A DNA stretch of 64,000 bases from Lachnospiraceae bacterium (GTDB taxonomy: Bacteria; Bacillota; Clostridia; Lachnospirales; Lachnospiraceae): assembly GCA_017392525.1 (NCBI GenBank), contig JAFOVD010000007.1:1-64000 (forward strand). Reading direction: 5' to 3'. A model generated the notes under the pieces. It worked only from the letters and a program-made list of their open reading frames with translations. It made no database searches and was not told where the DNA came from. The position numbers were made by a program, and so were the translations under genes. This document shows, piece after piece, positions 36,641 to 46,134 of the stretch; position 1 is the first letter of the stretch; each line of letters opens with the position of its first letter.

Positions 36641-37951
36641 TTATTCCGCTGCGATTGCATCCTCAATAATCTTCTGTGCATTGTCACATGCCTTGGACAT
36701 TACGTTAGGATCTGATGGATCCTGCCATGCATCCAGAAATGCGCCCTGCTGCTGAAGTGCATCTTCCCAAACAGTTGTATTTCTTGTGTATGGTCTGAAG
36801 AACAGATTTCCTTCTTCTTCGATCTTGTTAAATGCTGAAACATCCATTCCGTCAAACGCACTTGAGAACGTATCTGAAACGCCCTTCATACCACCCATTG
36901 TTACACCAAGTTCTGCCTGCATCTTCTGTCCTTCTTCTCCACAGAGATATGCAATTAAGCTGTAACATTCATCCGGGTTTGAAACATTCTTATTTGCTGC
37001 CCAGCCAAGTCCGTTATATGCAGACCATCTTTCATCGCTGTCGCATGTACCATTTCCATTTCTATCTGCATAAGGAAGAACTGCCCAAGCATAGTCATCA
37101 TAATTTTCTGCAGTATAGAATGTATTAATCATCCAGGAACCCTGAGTAATCATTGCAGCCTTACCGGACTGGAAGAGTGAATCTGTACCGGTCTCAGCAA
37201 CAACAGACTGAGGAGCACCAACTGTAAGAAGCTGACGCATCATCTCCATACCTTCCTTGGATTCATCTGAACCAATTGTGGTTCCCTTATGATCATCTGT
37301 AATAACCTCTCCACCATATGAGTAAATCAGGTTATACCAACCATCCTGGTTATTGGATGTATTCATAGCCACACCGTAAACATCTCCATTGGATGCTTCA
37401 GTGATTTTCTTAGCTGCTTCATACATATCTTTCCATGTCCAGTCATCCGTTGGATACTCTACTCCATATTCATCAAAAATCGCCTTGTTATAAAGAAGTG
37501 CGATTGTGTCATGATCCTTAGGAAGAGCGTACTGCTTGCCATTACTGTTATATAGATTCCAAACACCTTCGTAATAGTTATCTTCCTGAATAGAATCATC
37601 TTCTTCGATATAATCTGTCAGATCTAACAGAATATCGTTTTCCATATACATCTGTGCTGTATTGGAATGCATCCAGAATACATCCGGCATATCGCCACCT
37701 GATGCACCCGCTTCAAGAAGTGTCCAATAATTATCCCAATCAACAACTTCTACAGAAACTTTAACCCCTGATGTTTCTGTCCATTTGTCACAGATCTTCT
37801 GGATACCATCCTTCTGGTTGTTATCCCAGATATTAATCTTGATCGTATCACTTGATGCGCTATCGGAAGATGAGCTTCCGGAACTACCGCATCCAACCAG
37901 CGAAAGCATCATTGCTGCCGCCATAATACCTGCAAATAATTTTTTTCTCAT
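36641..37951 (-). CDS. msmE: Sugar-binding lipoprotein (MsmE type)
   Basis: 436 residues. A signal peptide with lipobox LVGC and the acylated Cys at 21, followed by a Ser-rich linker, then a type-1 extracellular solute-binding domain (INIWDNNQKDGIQKICDKW near 42, the hinge and FRPYTRNTTVWEDAL near 385). It captures the oligosaccharide outside and hands it to the two permeases. First gene of the minus-strand operon; the divergent AraC regulator starts 134 bases upstream. Confidence 0.95.
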   Translation of the reverse strand: MRKKLFAGIMAAAMMLSLVGCGSSGSSSSDSASSDTIKINIWDNNQKDGIQKICDKWTETSGVKVSVEVVDWDNYWTLLEAGASGGDMPDVFWMHSNTAQMYMENDILLDLTDYIEEDDSIQEDNYYEGVWNLYNSNGKQYALPKDHDTIALLYNKAIFDEYGVEYPTDDWTWKDMYEAAKKITEASNGDVYGVAMNTSNNQDGWYNLIYSYGGEVITDDHKGTTIGSDESKEGMEMMRQLLTVGAPQSVVAETGTDSLFQSGKAAMITQGSWMINTFYTAENYDDYAWAVLPYADRNGNGTCDSDERWSAYNGLGWAANKNVSNPDECYSLIAYLCGEEGQKMQAELGVTMGGMKGVSDTFSSAFDGMDVSAFNKIEEEGNLFFRPYTRNTTVWEDALQQQGAFLDAWQDPSDPNVMSKACDNAQKIIEDAIAAE

Positions 37952-38034
37952 GTTTCAAACCTCCATTAATAGTTATAAAACTGGGCCCTTTCCACAGTCT
38001 CAATCATACCCCTTTTATCAAATAATCAATATGT

Positions 38035-38067
38035 TATAATGTATTATGTATTTGTCATTTTGTGACA
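38035..38067 (+). promoter_or_regulatory. AraC promoter -10 and TGTCA-N5-TGACA operator candidate
   Basis: TATAAT at 38,035-38,040 lies 46 bases before the regulator's ATG; its -35 region (CTTTTA, 17-base spacing) is poor. The inverted repeat TGTCA-N5-TGACA at 38,053-38,067 falls in the early leader of this transcript and upstream of the divergent msmE promoter. It could serve the AraC regulator or a global repressor. Confidence 0.45.
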
Positions 38068-38085
38068 TAGTTATTGGAGGTTTTT

Positions 38086-38919
38086 ATGACAAAAAATCAG
38101 ATACTCCCAGGAAAATTCGATGATCATGCATTCCTGGATTACAATCGTTCTAGCGATTTCACGTTATATGAGATTGGAAACTACTCCTGTCCTCCCCTCT
38201 ATTCCTACGGGCCGGTAGCACGTACCCGTGATATTTTTCATTTTGTGCTTTCCGGGAAAGGAAAGGTCGTTATTAATAATCGGGAATTCGATGTGGAGAA
38301 AAATCAGGGATTCCTGATTCCAAAGGGTGTGCCGGCCTATTATATTGCGGACCGCAATGATCCATGGTCTTATTTCTGGCTTCACCTTGGCGGCACAAGA
38401 CTTCAGGAAATGTGGAAGAGAGCCGGCCTATCTGCTGAAAACCCGGTCTTTATCTCTAATCAAAAAAAATCCCCGATGCCCGGACTCTATGAACAATTGT
38501 CCCAGTCCAGGAATCGTGAGATTTTCTGTACGGCTAAAGTCTATGAAATGATGGATTTTATTGTAAACTCATCCATTTATAAACAGCCTCTAAATGATAA
38601 TAAACAAGTAACCTATGTACGCCGTGTCATACATATCATCCAAATCAAATACTCCGAGCCGCTTTCTGTCAGCAATATCGCTGATATGTGCGGGCTTAAC
38701 CGAAGCTATATTTCAAGACTCTTCAAGGATGCAACAGGTCGAAGCATCCATGAATATCTCAATGATTACCGTATGAAAAAGGCAATCCAGCTCTTAAAGG
38801 AAACTGATGAACCAATACAGTCGATAGCATTTCTCGTTGGATTCAGTGATATCTTCACCTTCTCCAAGGCCTTTAAGAAGACCCACGGACTGTCTCCATC
38901 AGAATATCGAGCAAAATGA
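38086..38919 (+). CDS. msmR: AraC family regulator of the alpha-galactoside operon
   Basis: 277 residues from ATG 38,086 with GGAGG upstream. The N-terminal cupin sensing domain (about 30-145) shows the RDIFHFVLSGKGKVVINNRE strand and GFLIPKGVPAYY turn. The C-terminal pair of helix-turn-helix motifs (about 175-277) is clear: SVSNIADMCGLNRSYISRLF, then IQSIAFLVGFSDIFTFSKAF and THGLSPSEYR. Divergent from msmEFG-aga, it most likely activates that operon when raffinose or melibiose is present. The symbol follows the streptococcal msm model by context. Confidence 0.92.
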   Translation: MTKNQILPGKFDDHAFLDYNRSSDFTLYEIGNYSCPPLYSYGPVARTRDIFHFVLSGKGKVVINNREFDVEKNQGFLIPKGVPAYYIADRNDPWSYFWLHLGGTRLQEMWKRAGLSAENPVFISNQKKSPMPGLYEQLSQSRNREIFCTAKVYEMMDFIVNSSIYKQPLNDNKQVTYVRRVIHIIQIKYSEPLSVSNIADMCGLNRSYISRLFKDATGRSIHEYLNDYRMKKAIQLLKETDEPIQSIAFLVGFSDIFTFSKAFKKTHGLSPSEYRAK

Positions 38920-38931
38920 TTACTAGTTTTT

Positions 38932-40956
38932 TTATATTGTAAACTGCTCCAGATTTGTATGAATAACATCTACCGCATCCACAACTGAGTTTGCCGCTTT
39001 GGATACGTGGTCACTTGAAGATGCCACTCCACGAGCTGCTTCAGTAACAAGATCTACTGTAGAAGAGATCTCCTGAGTAGAAGCTGACTGCTCCTCAGAG
39101 ATAGCTGCCATGTTGGTAGCAACATCATTGACTGTTTCCATACGTTCAGCCATCTGATTCAGTGTTTCTGTTGCCTCTGAAAGTTCTGCAGTAATCTGCT
39201 GGAATGTTGCAGCTGCCGCATTAACATATCCTGCATTGTTATTAATTAATTCGCAGTTTGTCTCTGACTTCTCAGAAAGAAGAGTAACACGTTCTGACAT
39301 TTCTTTAATAATCTCAGAAATCTGATTTGTTGCATCCGCAGAATTATTGGCAAGTTCACCAATTTCAGATGCAACTACCGCAAATCCACGACCTACTTCA
39401 CCTGCTCTGGCAGCCTCGATGGAAGCATTTAAGGAAAGCAGGTTTGTCTGTGTTGATATTGCCGTAATCATTCCTACAATATCATTAATTTTCTGTGCTG
39501 CCTCATCTACACTTGCAACCGCATCTGCCATATCATTCATGGAAACCACTACATTGTCCATGCCTTCAGCAACAGACATCATATCTTTCTGTCCAATTTC
39601 TGCCTTCTTTACCAATTCATTCATAGAAGACTCAACTTTCTCTTCGCCCTCTGTCACTTCTTCAATTGTCTGTGCAAGGGTTGTAGCCGATTCAGCAACA
39701 TCCGATACGGCATCCGCCATATTTGCAATATTTCCACGAATCTGCTCCATAGATGATGACTGATCTTCTGCTGCATTTTCAAGGGAATCAGCTGTTGACT
39801 GTGACTTATGTGCATCGCCACGAAGTCTCTCGGATACATCCTTAATATCTGTCAAAGCATGACGCATACCCGCAATAAATTTTGCCATTGCCGAATTCAT
39901 ATAGGCAATCTCATCATTTCCATCGGACGCAACTTCTACTGTAAAATCACCACCGGCAATTCTTTCAATATTACTTGTCAGTGTTTCCACCGGCTGCTTG
40001 ATCATCTTCTTCAAAACTACAAGCATAATGGAAACCACTACAATAACAGATATGATTGTAAATACAATCAGAATCATCACTATCTTATAGAGTGTAGCAA
40101 GTACTTCCGAAGTTTTCGCATAGATGATAACTTTCCAATTCGTACCATCAATACCATACGTACTCATAAAATACTTTCCACCGGCCTGTACAGTTGTAAC
40201 CTGACCATCCTTGTTGTTTAAAATGTCTGCAATCTTAGACAGGAAAACATCATCTGAATGATCTTTCAACTCTGTACCGCAAACACTGCTGTCCTCATAG
40301 GAAAGCACGAGGCCATCTTCTGTAACCATCATCGCCTTGCCTGATTCATAGAGTGTAATATCGTTTAACTGCTTCTGTACAGATTTCATCATAAGGTCAG
40401 CAACAAGAACACCCTCTCGACCATCATTTAATACAACCTTTCTCTGAACAGTAACACATAAATCTCCAGTTGCCTTGTCAAAATATGGTTTATCATAATA
40501 GTGATAATAATTATCCGTATAGGTAAGTCCCTCCTGGAACCAAGGCTTCTCTAAAACATTGATACCCGCCTCGACGTTGGCATCTGCCGGGTAAATAAAT
40601 GTTCCATCATTTAATGCCAGATATGCACCTGTCGGAATCATATCATAACGGCCAACCGTTCCAGCCAGATAAGTACGCATCTCAGCCTCATCCTGGAAAT
40701 TAGTTTGCTCAACGGCATCTGCTGCACCATTCAAATAATAAAATGTCGCATTTAATTCACGATTAACAAGACCGGCATCTACAGAAACTTCATTACTGAA
40801 AGAACTATGGATTAAGTCTCGTACCATTCCATATCCAAAACCTACTACAATTAATTCAGCCGCAAGCATGCTAATCACCAGCATCAATGCTGAGATTATC
40901 GACAGCTTACGGCTAATTGATGTTACATTTTTACTTTTTACTTTAGTTGACTTCAT
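38932..40956 (-). CDS. Methyl-accepting chemotaxis protein (Cache-type), second copy
   Basis: 674 residues. Membrane helices near 18-42 and 292-316 enclose an extracellular sensor with features of a dCache_1 domain ([43 protein letters not shown]...). A HAMP segment and the signalling hairpin with [20 protein letters not shown] follow. The sensor differs from the first receptor at 29,357, so the ligand should differ. The sensor motif WFQEG...YYDKPYFD recalls receptors for amino acids. RBS AGGAGG is 13 bases from the ATG, a rather long spacing. Tail-to-tail with the AraC gene, 12 bases apart. Confidence 0.95.
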   Translation of the reverse strand: MKSTKVKSKNVTSISRKLSIISALMLVISMLAAELIVVGFGYGMVRDLIHSSFSNEVSVDAGLVNRELNATFYYLNGAADAVEQTNFQDEAEMRTYLAGTVGRYDMIPTGAYLALNDGTFIYPADANVEAGINVLEKPWFQEGLTYTDNYYHYYDKPYFDKATGDLCVTVQRKVVLNDGREGVLVADLMMKSVQKQLNDITLYESGKAMMVTEDGLVLSYEDSSVCGTELKDHSDDVFLSKIADILNNKDGQVTTVQAGGKYFMSTYGIDGTNWKVIIYAKTSEVLATLYKIVMILIVFTIISVIVVVSIMLVVLKKMIKQPVETLTSNIERIAGGDFTVEVASDGNDEIAYMNSAMAKFIAGMRHALTDIKDVSERLRGDAHKSQSTADSLENAAEDQSSSMEQIRGNIANMADAVSDVAESATTLAQTIEEVTEGEEKVESSMNELVKKAEIGQKDMMSVAEGMDNVVVSMNDMADAVASVDEAAQKINDIVGMITAISTQTNLLSLNASIEAARAGEVGRGFAVVASEIGELANNSADATNQISEIIKEMSERVTLLSEKSETNCELINNNAGYVNAAAATFQQITAELSEATETLNQMAERMETVNDVATNMAAISEEQSASTQEISSTVDLVTEAARGVASSSDHVSKAANSVVDAVDVIHTNLEQFTI

Positions 40957-41081
40957 TCTAACTTCAAGTCCTCCTCATTCTTCATAACTTAGTCCAACAG
41001 TACATTATTCTAACACTCTTGAACTTTTATTCAAGTTAAATCGAATAAGATGAACAAATGTATATTTATGCAACACTATTC

Positions 41082-41765
41082 TTAATCTCTTGCTTCAATA
41101 ACCAGCAGTGAGCCCAGTTGTACACGAATCTTGGCAACCGTATCAACCAATTCATTACTGATTCCAAGCGATGTAAAACTTGGGAGATCGTAATCTTCCA
41201 ATTCGTATTTTAATCCCTCCAGTGTGACCCCATATGCTGTTCCATTCACTGCAACAATGGAGATATACTGGCCAAACTGCTTGTCTCGACGAATTACGGC
41301 ACAGGCCGGATACTCATCGGCAGTCAGCATATATACTTTATTATGAGGATCAATCATCCAGATTTTACGATTATGTTCCGGTCCCTTTCCGAGAATCATC
41401 ATATTGCCAAGTACGTGATCCAGTCGCGTTCCGGTACTACCGACAAAGTAGATATTTCCTGTGGACTCTTCAAATGCAATATTGAGTGCGGCCTCAGAAT
41501 CTGTATCATCCTTTTCCGGATTCAGGTAGGTAATCTGCGTATTGAGACTCTCCATCTCCTGCTTCTTTGCCGGCTCAATGGAATCAAAATCACCTACAAT
41601 ATGGTCTGGGACAATTCCCAAATCCATACAGCATTCCACACCTTTATCTGCTGCAATAACATAGCAAATCTCACCGTGCTTCTCTGCATGAAGTTTTGCC
41701 TCTTCATACTGTTCCTTTACAAATTCTCTATCTGCGGTACCACCGCTTATAATAATTGCACTCAT
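41082..41765 (-). CDS. thiN: Thiamine pyrophosphokinase
   Basis: Transfers pyrophosphate from ATP to thiamine to give the active cofactor. 227 residues. The catalytic-domain marks are ADKGVECCMDLGIVPDHIVGDFDS near 58-80 and PEKDDTDSEAALN near 103-115, with the aspartates that bind Mg-ATP, and GSTGTRLDHVLGNM near 127. The C-terminal thiamine-binding beta domain follows. It is the last gene of a Firmicute-conserved cluster rpe-thiN. Confidence 0.95.
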   Translation of the reverse strand: MSAIIISGGTADREFVKEQYEEAKLHAEKHGEICYVIAADKGVECCMDLGIVPDHIVGDFDSIEPAKKQEMESLNTQITYLNPEKDDTDSEAALNIAFEESTGNIYFVGSTGTRLDHVLGNMMILGKGPEHNRKIWMIDPHNKVYMLTADEYPACAVIRRDKQFGQYISIVAVNGTAYGVTLEGLKYELEDYDLPSFTSLGISNELVDTVAKIRVQLGSLLVIEARD

Positions 41766-41795
41766 ATTCTGTCCTTATCTTCTGTCTCTAGCCAC

Positions 41796-42446
41796 TTATG
41801 CCATATGCTCTAAAAAGTCCTCTACGTTCTGTGATGCATCACCATTAAATACAGCAGATCCTGCCACAATAATATTGGCACCTGCATCCAAAACATCATC
41901 GACATTATCCAGTGTGATGCCACCATCCACCTCGATATCTGTCTTCAGTCCCTTTCTCTCAATCATCGCCTTTAGTTCAGCGATTTTATCCAATGAATAT
42001 GGGATAAACTTCTGACCACCAAATCCTGGATTTACTGTCATCAGAAGCACCATGTCGAGTTCTGGGAGAATATATTCAATTTCAGAAAGTGGAGTTGTCG
42101 GATTCAATGCAACTGCAGCGAGCACATTTTCCTCTTTTATCATGTGAACCACACGGTCCAGATGTCTGGTTGCCTCCGCATGTACCGTGATAATATCTGC
42201 ACCTGCATCAGCAAATGCCTGAATATAATTCTCTGGATTTTCAATCATAAGATGAACATCCAAAATCTTATCTGTATACTTACGAAGAGATTTTAAAACC
42301 GGAATACCAACCGAAATATTTGGAACAAAATGTCCATCCATCACATCAAAATGGATATACTCGGCTCCGGCTTCATCAACTTCCTGCACTGCTGCACCCA
42401 GCTGACCAAAATCAGCGGATAAAATAGATGGTGATAAACAATTCAT
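41796..42446 (-). CDS. rpe: Ribulose-phosphate 3-epimerase
   Basis: TIM-barrel enzyme interconverting ribulose 5-phosphate and xylulose 5-phosphate. 216 residues from ATG 42,446 (GAGGG site seven bases upstream). Metal and catalytic residues: SPSILSADF at 5-13, HFDVMDGHFVPNIS near 32, VHLMIENP near 68, MTVNPGFGGQ near 138, DGGI near 175 and GSAVF near 197. Lies 48 bases after rsgA. Confidence 0.97.
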   Translation of the reverse strand: MNCLSPSILSADFGQLGAAVQEVDEAGAEYIHFDVMDGHFVPNISVGIPVLKSLRKYTDKILDVHLMIENPENYIQAFADAGADIITVHAEATRHLDRVVHMIKEENVLAAVALNPTTPLSEIEYILPELDMVLLMTVNPGFGGQKFIPYSLDKIAELKAMIERKGLKTDIEVDGGITLDNVDDVLDAGANIIVAGSAVFNGDASQNVEDFLEHMA

Positions 42447-42494
42447 AGTCTCGCCCTCTCGATTCATCAAAACGCAATAACTCTCTTTCTAGTA

Positions 42495-43373
42495 CTAATA
42501 TTTCTTTCTGTTTTTTACTTCCTCATATAGAAGGAGGTAATTGTCATATCGACTACGGCTGATTTTGCCGTCTTCCAATGCCCTCTTTACTTCGCAATCC
42601 GGTTCATGGATATGTGCACATCCCTGGAAACGACACATCGGGCTGTATTCACGAAACTCGCGAAATAGATCTGACAGATCTTCCTTTTCAATTTCCGGAA
42701 TCAGCATCGAGCCAAATCCCGGAGTATCCATAAGATACGTTTCTTCGCCAAGTGCCAGGCACTGACTATGACGAGTTGTATTCTTACCACGCTGAATCTT
42801 CTCAGAGATAGATCCTGTCTCCATAACGGATGTTCCATGCATAAGATTTGTAAATGTCGACTTACCCACGCCGGAAGGTCCCGCTACGGTGGTCGTCTTA
42901 CCCTTTAAAACATCCCAGAGTTCATCCTTTTCTTTTCCGGATTTCATGGATGTTGTAATTACCTGATATCCAGCGGATTCATAGATAGATTTCAACTTAT
43001 CTGTTTCTCCATCCGTATCAAGATCCACCTTGTTTATAACAATTACCGTTGGGACATCCTGATACTCCATCATCCCTAAGAATCGATCCAGCAGATTCAG
43101 ATTTGGTTTTGGTTTGGTCACAGAGAAGATATACATCGCCTGATCCACATTGGAAACAGCCGGTCGAATCAATTCATTCTTTCTAGTAAGAATCTTCTCT
43201 ACATTACCAACTTTCTTTTCTTCGTCGATGACGGCCATATCAACGAAATCACCTACCAGCGGTTTTACTCCCGCTTTACGAAATGCCCCCTTGGCTTTGC
43301 ACTCATAGAGTCCAAACTCCGGAACATCTACATAATAGAATCCTGCAATTCCCTTTAAGATACGGCCCCTCAT
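42495..43373 (-). CDS. rsgA: Ribosome small subunit GTPase RsgA
   Basis: Circularly permuted GTPase that checks late 30S assembly. 292 residues from the second of two close ATGs (43,373), which has GAGGA at correct spacing. An N-terminal OB-fold precedes motifs in permuted order: NKVD near 120, then the P-loop GPSGVGKSTF near 171, then DTPGFGS near 220. The C-terminal zinc site reads CRFQGCAHIHEPDC (C-x4-C-x-H-x5-C). Confidence 0.96.
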   Translation of the reverse strand: MRGRILKGIAGFYYVDVPEFGLYECKAKGAFRKAGVKPLVGDFVDMAVIDEEKKVGNVEKILTRKNELIRPAVSNVDQAMYIFSVTKPKPNLNLLDRFLGMMEYQDVPTVIVINKVDLDTDGETDKLKSIYESAGYQVITTSMKSGKEKDELWDVLKGKTTTVAGPSGVGKSTFTNLMHGTSVMETGSISEKIQRGKNTTRHSQCLALGEETYLMDTPGFGSMLIPEIEKEDLSDLFREFREYSPMCRFQGCAHIHEPDCEVKRALEDGKISRSRYDNYLLLYEEVKNRKKY

Positions 43374-43426
43374 GCGCATTTCCTCATAAACTATCCATTC
43401 CTATTTCATACTGTTTTCCTGACATA

Positions 43427-45391
43427 TTACTGCTCAGAAAAAGTTACATCCTTATCGTATAATACATCACCTGATGTAGAAACAATCTTCAAGTGACCTG
43501 TAGATGTTGTGATACTACTTACACTGATTGATGAAACACTGGTTACAGATCCGCTATAGAGATTAGAACCATTTCCATCTGTCAGTGTAGCTGTTGCTGA
43601 CTCACCATCTGCAAGTGTTACAAGACTAGAGATTGAAGCTGAATAAGTATAAGATTTAGCCTTGGCACCCTTTGACACCGTAATAGATATGGAACTTCCC
43701 TTGGTTACATAAGTTCCTGCTGATGTTCCCTGAGAGATAACCAGACCAGATTCAATCGTATCGCTGTAATCTGATGTTACTGTTGCAGAAAGCCCAAGAG
43801 CTGAAAGTGCAGCCTCAGCATCTGACTGTGATTTACCCTTAAGATCCGGTACCTGCACTGTCTCCTTACCCTGAGATACTGTGATTGTAATAGTATCACC
43901 TTCCTGGCCTTCACCTGTTGGTGAGTAGCTGATAACTTTGCCGGAATCCACACTGTCACTGTACTCATATTCTGTGTTGTATTTAAATCCTGCAGACTTC
44001 AAAGTTGAAATCGCATTGGATTCTGTCATACCGGTTACATCCGGAATATCAATATCACCCTTGCCGGATGAAAATGTTACCTTGATTGTTGTATTAGCAT
44101 CAACCTTTTTACCTGCATTAACAGACTGGTCCATAACAAGACCCTTTTCATATTCATCAGAAGATGCTGTACCGATATTCTTGTATCCCAGTCCTGCCTT
44201 CTCAAGTGCAGCCTTGGCTTCATCCTCTGTCATGCCAAGAAGGTTTGGTACTTCCACCTGCTCTGTTGTCTCAGTTGTTGTCTCGGTATCATCTTTACTG
44301 CTTGAACCAAACTTAAACAGACCGAAGAAACTTCCCACAATATAGATTACAATCGCAGCGATAATTACTGCTGCAACGATGCCCATAATAGTGATAGCCT
44401 TCTCCATTTTAGGGTTGACCTTCTCATCCGTCTCGTCGTCTTCCTCATCTTCGTCATCCACATCTGCATCAATCGCACTTGTTTCCTCACGAATCTGCTC
44501 CAATTCCGAATCAGTGATTACACGAGTCTTCTCAGCTTCATCGGTGTTAATCATTGTTACAAAATCTTCTTCCGGATTAATCAGAGCTTTCTTCAAATCC
44601 GTCAATAGATCTGCCATTGATTCATATCGTTTATCCGGGCTCTTCATCGTAGCCTTCTTGATAATCATTTCCATGCTGATTGGAAGATCCGGTGCATATT
44701 CTGTAGGAGAAGTCATCTCTCCCTGAAGATGCTGAATTGCAACAGCTACTGCTGTTTCTCCATCAAATGGCACTCTTCCTGTTGCCATTTCATACATCAC
44801 AATACCAAGAGAGTAGATATCAGACTGTGCAGTAACGTAACCATTTCTAGTCTGTTCCGGGCTTGAATAATGCACAGATCCCATCACGTCTGCATGAATT
44901 GTGTTTCCACTGGCCGCCTTAGCAATACCAAAGTCAGTAACTTTTACCTTGCCCTCTTTGGAAATAATAATGTTCTGTGGTTTGATATCACGGTGAATAA
45001 TATTCTTCTTATGTGCCGCTTCAATACCACGTCCAACCTGAATTGCAATACTGATTACTTCTTTATAATTCAGTCTGCCCTTCTTCTCAATATATGTCTT
45101 AAGAGTGATACCTTCCACATATTCCATAACAATATAATAAAGGCCATCCTCTGAACCAACATCATAAATATTTACAATATTAGGATGTTCTAAACCGGCA
45201 GCTGATTTGGCCTCTGTACGGAACTTGGAAACAAAACTTGTATCCTCTGCAAATTCCTCTTTCAGAACTTTTATTGCAACTTCTCTACTTAATACATGAT
45301 CTTTGGCTTTATAAACATCTGACATTCCGCCTGCGCCAATTTTTTCTAATATCTCATATCTATCTGCTAAAAATGTTCCTGCATTTAACAT
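43427..45391 (-). CDS. pknB: PASTA-domain serine/threonine kinase
   Basis: 654 residues from ATG 45,391 (AAGGAG seven bases upstream). The cytoplasmic kinase (about 10-275) has the Gly loop IGAGGMSDVYKA, the catalytic Lys in EVAIKVLKE (about 41), HRDIKPQN near 132 and DFGIAK near 152. An acidic linker (DDEDEEDDE near 300) and a membrane segment near 333-354 lead to three extracellular PASTA repeats (about 376-575) that bind peptidoglycan or lipid II, followed by a Ser/Thr-rich C-terminal domain of about 80 residues. It signals cell-wall state, with PrpC as its phosphatase 16 bases upstream. Confidence 0.97.
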   Translation of the reverse strand: MLNAGTFLADRYEILEKIGAGGMSDVYKAKDHVLSREVAIKVLKEEFAEDTSFVSKFRTEAKSAAGLEHPNIVNIYDVGSEDGLYYIVMEYVEGITLKTYIEKKGRLNYKEVISIAIQVGRGIEAAHKKNIIHRDIKPQNIIISKEGKVKVTDFGIAKAASGNTIHADVMGSVHYSSPEQTRNGYVTAQSDIYSLGIVMYEMATGRVPFDGETAVAVAIQHLQGEMTSPTEYAPDLPISMEMIIKKATMKSPDKRYESMADLLTDLKKALINPEEDFVTMINTDEAEKTRVITDSELEQIREETSAIDADVDDEDEEDDETDEKVNPKMEKAITIMGIVAAVIIAAIVIYIVGSFFGLFKFGSSSKDDTETTTETTEQVEVPNLLGMTEDEAKAALEKAGLGYKNIGTASSDEYEKGLVMDQSVNAGKKVDANTTIKVTFSSGKGDIDIPDVTGMTESNAISTLKSAGFKYNTEYEYSDSVDSGKVISYSPTGEGQEGDTITITVSQGKETVQVPDLKGKSQSDAEAALSALGLSATVTSDYSDTIESGLVISQGTSAGTYVTKGSSISITVSKGAKAKSYTYSASISSLVTLADGESATATLTDGNGSNLYSGSVTSVSSISVSSITTSTGHLKIVSTSGDVLYDKDVTFSEQ

Positions 45392-45407
45392 CTTTTTTCT
45401 CCTTGCT

Positions 45408-46133
45408 TTACAACTCAATCAGAATAACGGTGATATTGTCTCGTCCACCATTCTCTTCTGCAATATTTACTAGTTTACTTGCTTTTTCTTCCGGGGTTTC
45501 ATCGGCCGTAAACAATACATCTGACATAGTCTCGTCAGATACCATATTGGTTAAACCGTCTGTGCAAAGCACAATCTGATCCCCTGTACGGATTTCTACA
45601 TCGAAAAAGTCTGTTCGCACGGCTTTCTCCGCTCCAACAGCCCTTGTTATCATATTTTTTCTTGGATGTATCTGAGCTTCTGATTCCTGGAGATTACCTT
45701 CACGAACTAATTCCTGAACCAAAGAGTGATCTCTGGTAACCTGTCTTAGTTCCTGATTCGTAGCCACGTATAGTCGGCTGTCTCCAACATTAGCGATAAA
45801 TAGATGTCCGTCCTGGAATGTTGCAGCCACAAGGGTGGTTCCCATTCCCTTCTTATTCGGATCTGCCAGTGCCTCCTGATAAACCTTATAATTGGCACTT
45901 GATATCGCCTGCTCCAATGCTGCGATTGGCTCTTGAATTGTCGAATTACGAATTGCTTCCACAACAGTTTGCACTGCGAAAGCGGAGGCAAATTCACCTG
46001 CGTTATGGCCGCCCATCCCGTCGGCCACTAGAAACAGATTGGAAAGTGGTCCGATCTTCTGATCTGTAGCAAATACAAAATCCTGATTCTTGCTGCGCAC
46101 ACGTCCTGTCTCTGTTATTGAGTAAAATCTCAT
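45408..46133 (-). CDS. prpC: PP2C-type Ser/Thr phosphatase
   Basis: Removes phosphate from substrates of the neighbouring PASTA kinase. 241 residues from ATG 46,133, two bases after the rlmN stop, with AAAGGTGA inside the end of rlmN as binding site. Metal-binding aspartates are visible in VADGMGGHNAGE near 35, NVGDSRLYV near 113, CTDGLTNMV near 187 and GGRDNITVILI at the end. Confidence 0.96.
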   Translation of the reverse strand: MRFYSITETGRVRSKNQDFVFATDQKIGPLSNLFLVADGMGGHNAGEFASAFAVQTVVEAIRNSTIQEPIAALEQAISSANYKVYQEALADPNKKGMGTTLVAATFQDGHLFIANVGDSRLYVATNQELRQVTRDHSLVQELVREGNLQESEAQIHPRKNMITRAVGAEKAVRTDFFDVEIRTGDQIVLCTDGLTNMVSDETMSDVLFTADETPEEKASKLVNIAEENGGRDNITVILIEL

Positions 46134-46134
46134 G

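Noticed and set aside
41018..41035. CTTGAA/TTCAAG hairpin upstream of thiN
   Set aside because: Six weak pairs with no T-run; could be chance and has no clear role.
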